From the NCBI GenBank assembly GCA_965231765.1, contig OZ246887.1, positions 1,550,001-1,614,000 on the forward strand: a DNA stretch of 64,000 nt. The letters are read 5' to 3'. Position 1 is the stretch's first letter. Each line of letters starts with the position of its first letter. The notes beneath the pieces are model-generated. The model did not search any database. It was not told the origin of the DNA and worked only from the letters and a program-made list of their open reading frames with translations. The position numbers and the translations under genes were made by a program. This document shows positions 33,676-42,083 of the stretch, piece by piece. This stretch comes from JAAXHF01 sp963665955. Lineage in GTDB: Bacteria; Desulfobacterota; Binatia; Bin18.

Positions 33676-34668
33676 ATGGCCCGCATTGGAGTGGCTTTTG
33701 CCGGAGGCATGTCCCCACCACATATCGTTGAATGCGTCAAACTGGCCGAAGAACTTGGCTACGAATCGGCGTGGATCGCCGAAGGACACGGCGGAGATCA
33801 GTTTTCGATCTTGTCAGCGTGTGCCGTCCAAACGGAACGGATCCTGCTCGGGACAAGTATCAGCAGCATTTTTGTCCGCAGCGCACCAACCCTGGCAATG
33901 GCGGCGGCCAGTGTTGACCACTTCTCCAAGGGACGCTTGATTCTCGGGCTGGGCTCCAGCCACAAGGTCCAGGTCGAGCCGGAGCATGGGCTTCCCTACG
34001 CCAAACCTGTCCAACGCATGCGAGAGACGGTAGACATCATCCGCACCCTGCTACGTGATGGCGAGGTGTCGCATCACGGCCAGGAGATCAGCATCGACCG
34101 CTTTGATCTGTGGTTTGAGCCAATCCGGCGCGAGGTCCCGATCTACCTGTCAGCCGTCTTTCCTCAGATGTTGGAAACCTGCGGCGAAATCGCCCAGGGA
34201 ACAATCATGGTCTGGAGTACGCTTGAAGCAGGCCGGAAGGCTGCTGAACATATTGCCGTTGGCGCGCGGCGAGCAGGGCGTCGTCCTGACGATGTTGATA
34301 TTGTGTCGCTGTTGCCCTGCAGCATATCTGAGAATCCCCGCGAAGCGATTGATCGTTTGCGACCAACGGCAGCCTTCTATGCCGGTTTCTTTCCGCGCTA
34401 TAACCGATTGATGGCAGAAAGCGGCTTCCCTGAAGAAGCCAACGCCGTCCGCCAGGCGTGGCTCACCGGCGATCGTGCAAAGGCCACCCAGTTGGTACCC
34501 GATGCAATGGTCCAAGCCCTTGGTATTGTCGGCCCGGCGGCCGAGAGTCGCAAACGGGTCGAAGCCTATCGGGCATCAGGCATACACCTCCCAGTCATTT
34601 TTCCGGCTGCCAGTGGACCACACGGCAAAGAAGGCGTTCTGGAAGCGATTCGGGCCTGCGCCCCATAG
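33676..34668 (+). CDS. LLM-class flavin-dependent oxidoreductase (paralogue 3)
   Basis: 330 residues, related to paralogue 1: MARIGVAFAGGMSPPHIVE, AEELGYESAWIAEGHGG, TERILLGTSISSIFVRSAPT, VDHFSKGRLILGLGSS and PIYLSAVFPQMLETCGEIAQG. The region after residue 240 is helical with VRQAWLTGDRAKATQLVPDAMV. It follows the degenerate SDR on the plus strand, 137 bases apart, with its own ribosome site. Confidence 0.9.
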   Translation: MARIGVAFAGGMSPPHIVECVKLAEELGYESAWIAEGHGGDQFSILSACAVQTERILLGTSISSIFVRSAPTLAMAAASVDHFSKGRLILGLGSSHKVQVEPEHGLPYAKPVQRMRETVDIIRTLLRDGEVSHHGQEISIDRFDLWFEPIRREVPIYLSAVFPQMLETCGEIAQGTIMVWSTLEAGRKAAEHIAVGARRAGRRPDDVDIVSLLPCSISENPREAIDRLRPTAAFYAGFFPRYNRLMAESGFPEEANAVRQAWLTGDRAKATQLVPDAMVQALGIVGPAAESRKRVEAYRASGIHLPVIFPAASGPHGKEGVLEAIRACAP

Positions 34669-34701
34669 CAGCCCCGACAGACGAGGAACCGTCCACGCCA
34701 C

Positions 34702-35163
34702 TCAGTACGTGTCTTTGGGCAGCTTGCTATGATCCCAGCTGGACGTTTTGACTGGAGTAATCTTCAGAATTGCCCGCTTCTTAGCTCGTTCTTTGATGAC
34801 CGCATCATCTGGAGCCGCCGACTCTCCACCTTGGAAACGGCGAATCTCGCGCATGACGTTCCAGACTTCTTCGGATTCATCCAGGACTTCGCAATCCCCA
34901 CGGATCATGATGCCCTTGAGTGTGTCATACGCGGTGCCGGACTCGATCATGACGCTGACCTTGGGATTACGGCGCGCATTGACCACCTTTTGCGCCTTCT
35001 CGAAGGAAGTCATGTAGATAACGCCATCCTTGACCATATAGGCCATGGCGACGGCGTGCGGATAGCCGTTCTTATCTATGGTACACAGCGTCATCGTCCT
35101 GGCTTCGGCCAAGTACGCCTCTTGCTCTTCCGGGGTGAGTTGAATCGTGCTTTGTCGGTTCAT
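34702..35163 (-). CDS. PPOX-class (pyridoxamine-phosphate-oxidase-fold) flavin or F420 protein
   Basis: 153 residues of split-barrel type. The core reads MTLCTIDKNGYPHAVAMAYMVKDGVIYMTSFEKAQKVVNARRNPKVSVMIE in outline, which is the pattern of F420- or FMN-binding reductases and heme-binding relatives. It starts 12 bases after the SDR stop, so the two are probably co-transcribed. The final part (PPDDAVIKERAKKRAIL-like) is basic. Its exact reaction is unknown; with several LLM enzymes nearby an F420 role is possible. Confidence 0.8.
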   Translation of the reverse strand: MNRQSTIQLTPEEQEAYLAEARTMTLCTIDKNGYPHAVAMAYMVKDGVIYMTSFEKAQKVVNARRNPKVSVMIESGTAYDTLKGIMIRGDCEVLDESEEVWNVMREIRRFQGGESAAPDDAVIKERAKKRAILKITPVKTSSWDHSKLPKDTY

Positions 35164-35175
35164 CGCTTTCCTCTC

Positions 35176-35925
35176 TTACTGTGCAAACCAGCCGCCATCA
35201 ATGACCAGTTCCGCCCCCGTGGTAAAGGCTGCCTCGTCGGAGCACAAATACAGCGACCCATAGGCGATCTCCTCCGGTCGGCCTAAACGCCCCATTGGGG
35301 TGGCGTCTTTGATCTGGGCATCCATCTCCGGGGTGAGATCACCCAGAATCGGGGTATCGATCTGGCCGGGATGAATCGAATTGACCCGAATGCCTTGTTT
35401 CACGTACTCCAGGGCCGTGGACTTGGTCATCAGTCGGACTGCCCCTTTTGTCGCATGGTAGGAAATCGAGCCGGGGCTGCCAATCAGGCCATACAACGAA
35501 GAAATATTCACAATCGCCCCGCCACCGGCCTCACGCATGGCTGGAACAGCAGCTTTCATGCCCAGCCACACGCCAGTCTGATTGACGGCAATCATGGTGT
35601 TCCAGCCTTCAACGGTTTCTTCCTCCGTGCCGCGTGGCCAGTAGATGCCAGCGTTATTGATCAGCGTAGTCAGCTTGCCAAAACGAGACACGGCTTCTTT
35701 GACAGCGTGAGACCAATCTTCTTCTCTGGTCACATCAAGGCGAAAAAAGGCTGCTTCAGCACCATTTTTATTGACCTCTTCGACAACAGCCTGGCCTTTG
35801 TCTTCTTGTAAGTCGCCAGCAATGACTTTTGCCCCTTCAGCCGCAAAAACCCGTACATGCGCAGCGCCGATCCCGCTTGCGCCACCTGAGACAATCGCGA
35901 CTTTTCCATCCATGCGCCCTGCCAT
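35176..35925 (-). CDS. SDR-family oxidoreductase (canonical)
   Basis: 249 residues with an intact active site: VSGGASGIGAAHVRVFAAEGA, NNAGIYWPRG, ISSLYGLIGSPGSISYHATKGAV (Ser, then Tyr and Lys in YHATK), and HPGQIDTPI. The C-terminal LVIDGGWFAQ is the usual SDR end. Cofactor preference cannot be settled by eye; the Asp after strand 2 (AGDLQEDK) suggests NAD. It precedes the PPOX gene in the same direction. Confidence 0.9.
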   Translation of the reverse strand: MAGRMDGKVAIVSGGASGIGAAHVRVFAAEGAKVIAGDLQEDKGQAVVEEVNKNGAEAAFFRLDVTREEDWSHAVKEAVSRFGKLTTLINNAGIYWPRGTEEETVEGWNTMIAVNQTGVWLGMKAAVPAMREAGGGAIVNISSLYGLIGSPGSISYHATKGAVRLMTKSTALEYVKQGIRVNSIHPGQIDTPILGDLTPEMDAQIKDATPMGRLGRPEEIAYGSLYLCSDEAAFTTGAELVIDGGWFAQ

Positions 35926-36034
35926 AGTGCGCCTCCTCTATTTTCAATTATCAGTATCCCAGGTAGTCCGAACACGCAAGGAATTGCGCCCCTACCGACG
36001 CAAATGGTAAGGAAGCCTATACGAAGGAGGCAGC

Positions 36035-37201
36035 ATGGATTTCCAACTCAACGAAGAACACCAAGAGATTCGACAACAGATCCGAGCCCTATGCTCCCGT
36101 TTCCCAGACGAATATTGGCGTGAGCGAGACGAAACCGGTGAATTTCCGTGGGATTTCTATCAGGCTATTGCGGATGGCGGCTGGCTCGGCGTCACAATCC
36201 CGCCCGAATATGGCGGCAGTGGCTTAGGTATCACCGAAGCAGCGATTGTCATGCAGACCGTGGCCGAGTGTGGGGGTGGCACGCAGGCGTGCTCGGCGAT
36301 TCACTTGGGTATTTTTGGTCTGGAACCGCTTATCAAATACGGGACTGAGGAAGCCAAAAAGAAATATCTGCCTGCCATCTTAAGCGGTGAGATCCATGTG
36401 TCTTTTGCCGTCACCGAACCAGACGCGGGCACCAATACGACCCAGATTAGTACCTTTGCCAAGCGCGCAGGCGACGGCTATGTCGTCAATGGTCAGAAAG
36501 TCTTTATCACCAAGGCGCGCGAATCCAAAAAAATGTTGCTCCTGACGCGCACAACACCGTATGAAGAGTCGCCGAAGAAAACCTTGGGCATGAGCCTCTT
36601 TTTTGCCGATATCGACCCCCAAGCGGTTGAAATCACAGAGCTGCATAAATGTGGTCGCAAAGCCATTGATACAAATACCCTGTTTATCGATAACCTGCAT
36701 GTCGCCAAGGAAGACCTGATTGGCGAAGAAGGCCGGGGCTTTTACTACATCTTGGACGGCATTAATCCAGAGCGGATTCTCATTGCTGCCGAGTGCATCG
36801 GTATGGGCAAACGGGCGATCGAAAAAGGCGTGCAATACGCCAAAGAGCGGGTGGTGTTTGGCCGACCGATTGGCATGAATCAAGGCATCCAGTTCCCATT
36901 GGCTGAATCGTTTGCCAAGCTCGAGACCACTGAGCTGATGGTCCAAAAAGCAGCCTGGATGTACGATCAAGGCCAGCCGTGCGGCAAAGAGGCTAATATT
37001 GCCAAATACATGGCCGCCGAAGCGGCATGTGAAGCGGCAGACCGCTCCATGCAAGTCCATGGCGGTTATGGCTATATTAAAGAGTACGATGTCGAGCGTT
37101 ACTGGCGTGAAGCGCGCCTGTTCCGTATCGCGCCCATCTCTCAGGAAATGGTCCTCAATTACGTTGGCGAACATGTGTTGGGACTGCCGAAGTCGTATTA
37201 G
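36035..37201 (+). CDS. Acyl-CoA dehydrogenase with APIS in place of YEGT
   Basis: 388 residues: MDFQLNEEHQEIRQQIRALCSRF, CQ-like VTEPDAGTNTTQISTFAKR for FAD binding, VNGQKVFITKARES, YAKERVVFGRPIGMNQGIQFPLAE and MQVHGGYGYIKEYDVERYW. The C-terminus reads FRIAPISQEMVLNYVGEHVLGLPKSY where the usual Y-E-G-T-S segment with the catalytic Glu would stand. Members of the family with PxS there exist and may use another base. Good ribosome site (aaggagg). Followed by LLM paralogue 4. Confidence 0.9.
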   Translation: MDFQLNEEHQEIRQQIRALCSRFPDEYWRERDETGEFPWDFYQAIADGGWLGVTIPPEYGGSGLGITEAAIVMQTVAECGGGTQACSAIHLGIFGLEPLIKYGTEEAKKKYLPAILSGEIHVSFAVTEPDAGTNTTQISTFAKRAGDGYVVNGQKVFITKARESKKMLLLTRTTPYEESPKKTLGMSLFFADIDPQAVEITELHKCGRKAIDTNTLFIDNLHVAKEDLIGEEGRGFYYILDGINPERILIAAECIGMGKRAIEKGVQYAKERVVFGRPIGMNQGIQFPLAESFAKLETTELMVQKAAWMYDQGQPCGKEANIAKYMAAEAACEAADRSMQVHGGYGYIKEYDVERYWREARLFRIAPISQEMVLNYVGEHVLGLPKSY

Positions 37202-37202
37202 A

Positions 37203-37237
37203 GTGCTGAGTTTCAGGTGCTGAGTCCTGAGTCGGGT
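37203..37237. repeat. Heptamer repeat array after the acyl-CoA dehydrogenase
   Basis: gtgctga, gtttcag, gtgctga, gtcctga, gtcgggt lie in strict 7-bp register directly after the stop codon. Confidence 0.75.
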
Positions 37238-37288
37238 GGGGCGTGACCCACCTTTCCCCTCACCGCTCACAGCGCACAAGGAAGACGT

Positions 37289-38320
37289 ATGAAAATCGGC
37301 TATATGCCAGACACCCACGGTGGTCCATACGAGCAGCCGGAGCCGTCACGTGAGGCCGCTGCTGCCTTTTGTGATCAGTTGCTCAATGAAGGTATTGAAG
37401 CGGAAAAAGCGGGCTTTGATGGTCTCTTTCTGCCGGAGCGGCACCACCGCACCGAAACCATGTTCCCCCCTCCCCTGATCATGCTGGCCGGGTATGCAAC
37501 CCGGACGGAACGGGTTGATCTCGGCACGTTTGTCCTCCAGACACCGTATTATAATCCGCTGCATCTGGCCGAGGACGTAGCCATGATCGATCTGATGTCC
37601 AAAGGCCGGGTCGTCTTAGGCGTTGGGCTGGGTTATCACCCTGATTATTTTCGGCTGTTTAATGCGCCCTACAAACAACGCTTTTCTCGCTTTGAGGAAA
37701 GCCTGGAGGTTATGCGCCAGGCGTGGAGCAGCCACGAGCCGTTTTCCTATCACGGCAAACGTTTTCAGTTTGATGACATCATGCTCACGCCAAAGCCTTA
37801 CCAGGACGGCGGACCACCATTGTGGATTGGGGCGGCCTATCCGGAAGCGATTAGACGGGCCGGGCGGCTGGGCGATGCCTGGGGTATCCTGCCCTTTTGG
37901 GAACCGAAAGAGAAACTGCGTGAGCAGGCCGCTGTGTACCGTGAAAGTGCTGAGGCACACGGGCGGAAGCCCAAAGTTGTTTTAATGCGCGACGGCTGGG
38001 TTGCCCCAACGCGTCAAGAGGCTGAAGATATTTTTGGGCCGCTGTGGGTCCAAGAGATGCTTTTTTATTATCGCTGGAATCTGCTCTCACCGAATGACGA
38101 GTTTCAGTCTGAAACTGATTTTACGATTGATAAGCTGAGAAAATATTTGATCATGGGCTCACCCCAGGAGTGTATCGAACAGATACAGATGTGGACAGAA
38201 ATTGCTGGCGCTGACTACCTGATTATGCGCTTTCGTTTACCACTAGGTCCGTCACCAGAGCGAGTTGTTGAGTGTATCCGGCAATTTGGTGCAGAAGTGA
38301 TTCCACATTTCAAAAAATAA
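37289..38320 (+). CDS. LLM-class flavin-dependent oxidoreductase (paralogue 4)
   Basis: 343 residues: MKIGYMPDTHGG start, GIEAEKAGFDGLFLPERHH, TERVDLGTFVLQTPYYNPLHLAEDVAMIDLMSKGRVVLGVGLGYHP, and PLWIGAAYPEAIRRAGRLGDAWG. This group resembles alkanal and alkane monooxygenase-like or F420-dependent enzymes; cofactor not determinable. Its stop lies seven bases before maf, so readthrough into the maf-yggS-proC set is likely. Confidence 0.9.
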   Translation: MKIGYMPDTHGGPYEQPEPSREAAAAFCDQLLNEGIEAEKAGFDGLFLPERHHRTETMFPPPLIMLAGYATRTERVDLGTFVLQTPYYNPLHLAEDVAMIDLMSKGRVVLGVGLGYHPDYFRLFNAPYKQRFSRFEESLEVMRQAWSSHEPFSYHGKRFQFDDIMLTPKPYQDGGPPLWIGAAYPEAIRRAGRLGDAWGILPFWEPKEKLREQAAVYRESAEAHGRKPKVVLMRDGWVAPTRQEAEDIFGPLWVQEMLFYYRWNLLSPNDEFQSETDFTIDKLRKYLIMGSPQECIEQIQMWTEIAGADYLIMRFRLPLGPSPERVVECIRQFGAEVIPHFKK

Positions 38321-38327
38321 AACACGC

Positions 38328-38963
38328 ATGCCACCGACACCACCCATCTCACTCACCCCTCTTATCTTGGCCTCTGCTTCGCCTCGCCGCCGGGAACTGC
38401 TCACTCAAGCCGGGCTTGTCTTCACTATCGTTCCGAGCCGGACCACGGAAGAGGTGTGGCCGGCAGAGGCTCCGCAAGACTATGTCGTACGGGTTGCGGA
38501 AGAAAAAGCCCGTGAAGTAGCCACGCGGCACCCACACGCTTGGATTTTAGCGGCTGACACGATTGTTGAGATCGATGGAAAAATCCTGGGCAAACCACGT
38601 GATGAGGCCGATGGCAGCTGTATGCTTCAGCTGCTCTCGGGACGGAGCCATCATGTAATGACAGCTTTTATTATCCTCCACGCGGAACGCCAGGAAACAG
38701 CCCATCAGCTGGTGACCAGTACGGTGACTTTTAAAACGCTGTCGGCAGCGCAGATTACATCCTATCTGGCGACGGGTGAGCCTGCCGATAAGGCTGGAGC
38801 ATATGCAGTCCAGGGCTTGGGCGGCGATCTGGTTCAGGGTGTAGCAGGCTCTTACACCAATGTTGTGGGCCTGCCGATGGACGAGGTATTAAGCGCGTTG
38901 CAAACACTCGGACTCGTCGAGACGAACCCCAACGAGTCGTACAGGAATCGATATGACAGCTGA
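38328..38963 (+). CDS. maf: Maf-like nucleoside triphosphate pyrophosphatase
   Basis: Hydrolyses non-canonical or canonical NTPs (dTTP/UTP type), limiting mutagenic nucleotides. 211 residues with LILASASPRRRELLTQAG, AADTIVEIDGKILGKPRDEADGS-type core, LLSGRSHHVMTA and the late AGAYAVQGLGG. Length is normal. It overlaps yggS by 11 bases. It has no obvious ribosome site of its own because the LLM stop is seven bases away. Confidence 0.92.
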   Translation: MPPTPPISLTPLILASASPRRRELLTQAGLVFTIVPSRTTEEVWPAEAPQDYVVRVAEEKAREVATRHPHAWILAADTIVEIDGKILGKPRDEADGSCMLQLLSGRSHHVMTAFIILHAERQETAHQLVTSTVTFKTLSAAQITSYLATGEPADKAGAYAVQGLGGDLVQGVAGSYTNVVGLPMDEVLSALQTLGLVETNPNESYRNRYDS

Positions 38964-39657
38964 CATCGCACAAAGCTTCGCCCAGATTCGTGAGCAGGTC
39001 GCCCAAGCTGCCCGTCGCTGCGGTCGGCAGCCGGAAGAGGTGACAATTGTCTGCGCGGCCAAGACAAAGGGAGCCGAGTATGTGCGCGCGGCACTCAAAG
39101 CTGGGGCAACAGATATTGGTGAAAATTACGTGCAGGAAGCACAGGACAAAAAGGCGCAAATCACTGAGCCTGCTCGGTGGCATTTGATTGGCCATTTACA
39201 GCGCAACAAAGTCAAAATTGTCCTACCCAAGATGGGCCTGCCGCTATTCAGCCTGATTCATTCGCTTGATAGCATTGGGTTGGCCCAAGCACTCCAGCGG
39301 CAGGCTGAAAAACAGGCCATCTCCGTACCAACTCTGATAGAAGTCAACCTTGGCGCGGAGACAACAAAAAGTGGGCTGACCAAGGACGATATTGGGCCGC
39401 TACTGGAGCGGGTGGCGACGTTGCCCAATGTCAGGGTTGAGGGCTTGATGACGATTCCACCGCCAGGTGAAACAATCGAGGCATCGCGCCCATATTTTCA
39501 GGAGCTGGCCCGTTTGCGGACGGAATATGCAAGCATGAACGGGGCGAATATCGATCTGCACGAGTTATCAATGGGCATGACGAATGATTACCCAATTGCG
39601 ATTGAAGAAGGGGCGACCCTGGTCCGCATCGGTCGAGCTATTTTTGGCGAGCGCTGA
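38953..39657 (+). CDS. YggS-family PLP homeostasis protein
   Basis: PLP-binding TIM barrel (PROSC) that buffers vitamin B6. 234 residues; the PLP lysine is Lys37 in VCAAKTKG. Other signatures are IGENYVQEAQDK, WHLIGHLQRNKVK, IEVNLGAETTKSGL and the C-terminal ELSMGMTNDYPIAIEEGATLVRIG. It overlaps maf and is 54 bases before proC, a common bacterial arrangement (yggS-proC-yggT-yggU). Confidence 0.95.
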   Translation: MTADIAQSFAQIREQVAQAARRCGRQPEEVTIVCAAKTKGAEYVRAALKAGATDIGENYVQEAQDKKAQITEPARWHLIGHLQRNKVKIVLPKMGLPLFSLIHSLDSIGLAQALQRQAEKQAISVPTLIEVNLGAETTKSGLTKDDIGPLLERVATLPNVRVEGLMTIPPPGETIEASRPYFQELARLRTEYASMNGANIDLHELSMGMTNDYPIAIEEGATLVRIGRAIFGER

Positions 39658-39711
39658 CTCGGCAAACCGTTCACCGTATGCTGTCAAAAAAGAAGAAACG
39701 AGGCGAATAGC

Positions 39712-40521
39712 ATGAAAAAGATTGGGTTTATCGGGGCGGGGAATATGGCTGGGGCACTGATTAAGGGTTTAATTGGGGCCAAGCTGTATACAGCCCAGGA
39801 CATACTGGTCAGCGATGCCATGCCTGCCCAGCTAACGAAAATAAAGCGGGCCTATAAAGTCGAGGGACTACGCGATAATACCACGCTCGTCCAAACCGCT
39901 CAGACCATTGTGTTATCGGTCAAACCCCAAATCTTGGACCGGGTCATGGCTGAGATTCAACCCTCCGTGACCAAACAGCACGTGTGTATCTCCATCGCTG
40001 CCGGCGCCAGCCTCAAACGGCTTGAAAATGGCCTGGGCGGCATGGCACGGGTCATACGGGTCATGCCCAATACGCCAGCCCTACTCGGCAAAGGCATGGC
40101 CGTTGTGACGCGTGGTAAGAAAGCGACCGCACAGGACGAAAAACTTGCCCTGAGCCTGTTCCGGGGGGTTGGTGAAGCCACAGCGGTGAAAGATGAGGGC
40201 CTGATGGATGCGGTCACCGGCTTGAGTGGCAGTGGCCCTGCGTATGTGTATTTGTTTGCTGAGGCGCTGATTGAAGGCGGCGTCAAAGCCGGCTTGTCTC
40301 AAAAGATGGCAACCCAGCTGGCATTGCAAACGCTCACTGGAGCTGCTGCCATGCTCCAAGAAGCCGGCCAGACACCCCAGGTATTACGTGAGATGGTGTC
40401 ATCTCCCGGTGGGACGACTGTGGCGGGACTCGCCCGTCTCAATAAGGGAAATTTTGTGAAAACGATTGTTGCCGGGATAGACGCCGCAACCCGACGCTCG
40501 CGTGCCTTAGGCAAAGGCTAA
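39712..40521 (+). CDS. proC: Pyrroline-5-carboxylate reductase
   Basis: Last step of proline synthesis. 269 residues with the N-terminal Rossmann motif GFIGAGNMAGALIKGL, SVKPQ, MPNTPALLGKGM, and the C-terminal dimerisation signature LSGSGPAYVYLFAEALIEGGVKAGL with SSPGGTT VAGL nearby. Length normal. Part of the yggS-proC-yggT-yggU series. Confidence 0.96.
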   Translation: MKKIGFIGAGNMAGALIKGLIGAKLYTAQDILVSDAMPAQLTKIKRAYKVEGLRDNTTLVQTAQTIVLSVKPQILDRVMAEIQPSVTKQHVCISIAAGASLKRLENGLGGMARVIRVMPNTPALLGKGMAVVTRGKKATAQDEKLALSLFRGVGEATAVKDEGLMDAVTGLSGSGPAYVYLFAEALIEGGVKAGLSQKMATQLALQTLTGAAAMLQEAGQTPQVLREMVSSPGGTTVAGLARLNKGNFVKTIVAGIDAATRRSRALGKG

Positions 40522-40539
40522 ACAGGAGGATCCAGAACG

Positions 40540-40845
40540 ATGTTTATTATCGGAAATTTGCTGCAAACGATTGCCTACATCCTGAATATGGTTCTGTCCC
40601 TCTTCATGTTCCTCATCATTGGCCGAGCTATTATCTCGTGGGTGAGCCCTGATCCATCCAATCCCATTGTCCAATTTCTGCACAGTGCCACCGATCCAGT
40701 CCTATACCATGCCCGCCGTTTACTACCTTTTCCAACCTCGTACAGCGGCATTGATTTCTCGCCGATTGTTGTCCTTATCACGATCGTTTTTCTGCAATCG
40801 TTTCTGGTCCAGAGTCTGACTGATATTGCGATGCGACTCCAGTAA
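40540..40845 (+). CDS. YggT-family membrane protein
   Basis: 101 residues with two membrane segments (about 5-28 and 68-95) and the YggT signature RAIISWVSPDPSNPIV followed by a DPVLYHARRLLPF stretch. Its function is unclear; relatives help thylakoid or division-septum biogenesis. Ribosome site aggagg precedes the ATG. Between proC and the DUF167 gene. Confidence 0.9.
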   Translation: MFIIGNLLQTIAYILNMVLSLFMFLIIGRAIISWVSPDPSNPIVQFLHSATDPVLYHARRLLPFPTSYSGIDFSPIVVLITIVFLQSFLVQSLTDIAMRLQ

Positions 40846-40890
40846 TGTTTCTTGTGCGGCAGTGTGTCCTTTTTTGTCGTTGATTGTCTC

Positions 40891-41217
40891 ATGTCTCACC
40901 CCTGGCGCACGAACCCGCACGGCGTGGTCTTGCACATCCGTCTCCAACCTCGCGCGTCTCAAAACCGTCTGGTTGGGCTGTATGCCGAAGCCTTGAAAGT
41001 TGCACTGACTGCGCCGCCTGTTGACGGCGCGGCAAACGCTGCTCTGATGGCTTTTATCGCCCAACTCCTGGCCGTACCGCGGGCAACAGTATCGCTCCAA
41101 GCTGGAGCAAAAAGCCGGACAAAGCAGGTGCTTGTCCGGACATCAACGCCGACAATAGTGATCCACAAGCTCACTGAACAGCTGGCAAGACTTGACAAAA
41201 AAAAGCGGGATGATTAG
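40891..41217 (+). CDS. DUF167 (YggU-family) protein
   Basis: About 108 residues: HIRLQPRASQNRLVGLYAEALKVALTAPPVDGAANAAL matches the family pattern; its central KVxLxAPPVDGxAN segment is diagnostic. The ATG at 40891 is chosen; a GTG at 40852 would extend it by 13 residues with no family similarity. The C-terminus is Lys-rich. Function unknown. It ends the yggS-proC-yggT-yggU set. Confidence 0.88.
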   Translation: MSHPWRTNPHGVVLHIRLQPRASQNRLVGLYAEALKVALTAPPVDGAANAALMAFIAQLLAVPRATVSLQAGAKSRTKQVLVRTSTPTIVIHKLTEQLARLDKKKRDD

Positions 41218-41271
41218 CGTTCTTTCACACCTGACTATGCTTTATTATGCTCTTGGCGGAGGACGATATTC

Positions 41272-41664
41272 ATGCCAATTTATGAGTATGCCTGCAAAAA
41301 ATGCGGGGATTTTGAAATAACCCAGCGGATTACCGAACCCGCGCTGAAAAAATGCCCGACATGTGGTGCCAAGGTCTCAAAACTGATCTCCCAATCCGCG
41401 TTTCATCTAAAGGGCACTGGTTGGTACGTGACTGATTTCAAAAACGGCAAACCATCGAAAGATTCCGAGAACTCTTCGGATTCCAAAGATTCGTCGGATG
41501 ATTCTAAGGAGGCCAAGGGCGCGTCTAAGAACGCGTCCGAAAGTGAAACCAAAAGCGACGCGAAGGCGCAAACGAAGAGCGAATCGAAAAGCGAAACCTC
41601 CTCCTCAAGCACGTCTTCTTCATCAACCGGATCGAGCAAGGCCGCCAGCTCCTCCAGTCCATAG
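41272..41664 (+). CDS. FmdB-type zinc-ribbon protein with Ser/Lys-rich tail
   Basis: 130 residues. The N-terminal FmdB motif MPIYEYACKKCGDFE with the second pair KCPTCGA forms a Zn ribbon. It is followed by a hydrophobic patch LISQSAFHLKGTGWYVTDFK. Residues 66-130 are a low-complexity Ser/Lys/Glu tail. FmdB proteins are putative regulators, function unclear. Ribosome site ggcggagg precedes it. It lies 98 bases upstream of tRNA-Val. Confidence 0.9.
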   Translation: MPIYEYACKKCGDFEITQRITEPALKKCPTCGAKVSKLISQSAFHLKGTGWYVTDFKNGKPSKDSENSSDSKDSSDDSKEAKGASKNASESETKSDAKAQTKSESKSETSSSSTSSSSTGSSKAASSSSP

Positions 41665-41761
41665 TCTCGTGCTCGCTCATTTTTCCCCTCCACACACACA
41701 GCGAGTGCCAAGCGCCCCCATTTACAAGCTTGATCGACCCATGATAAAATATTTTTTGTCC

Positions 41762-41835
41762 GGTCGCATAGCTCAGTCGGTTAGAGCGCTTGCCTCACAT
41801 GCAAGAGGTCCGGTGTTCGAATCACCGTGCGACCA
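41762..41835 (+). tRNA. tRNA-Val (anticodon CAC)
   Basis: All arms are present: acceptor ggtcgca with tgcgacc, D arm gctc/gagc, anticodon stem cttgc/gcaag around loop ctCACat, variable loop aggtc, T arm cggtg/caccg with ttcgaat. Discriminator A. CCA is not encoded. A terminator follows. Confidence 0.96.
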
Positions 41836-41840
41836 TCCCG

Positions 41841-41866
41841 AAGCCCGCCAGCATGCGGGCTTTTTT
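41841..41866 (+). terminator. Intrinsic terminator after tRNA-Val
   Basis: gcccgc and gcgggc form a perfect stem around cagcat, followed by six T. Confidence 0.92.
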
Positions 41867-41968
41867 CGTCTCCACAACTGAGCACACTGAATGGAAATGA
41901 AGCATAGCGGCAAGGGTTGAAACGGACTACACACCGAAAACACTCGAAGTGACGGCAGCCTCATCTCT

Positions 41969-42006
41969 CACTGTGCGATATTTGTTCCTACACTGTTCGC
42001 AAATAT
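41969..42006. promoter_or_regulatory. Direct and inverted repeat upstream of the XRE regulator
   Basis: cactgtgcg at 41969 and cactgttcg at 41991 are 22 bases apart. atatttg and caaatat form a dyad within the same span. This is a candidate autoregulatory site, 78-115 bases before the gene. Confidence 0.4.
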
Positions 42007-42083
42007 TTTGCACACAGAGCCGAAATCTGCTAGTAGCGAGCAAGTTATCTCAATTATCCAAGGTCTGAGGAGGGCCTCCTGTT

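Noticed and set aside
36380..37318. 312-codon minus-strand frame opposite the acyl-CoA dehydrogenase
   Set aside because: Shadow of a well-conserved plus-strand gene; the residues lack a pattern.
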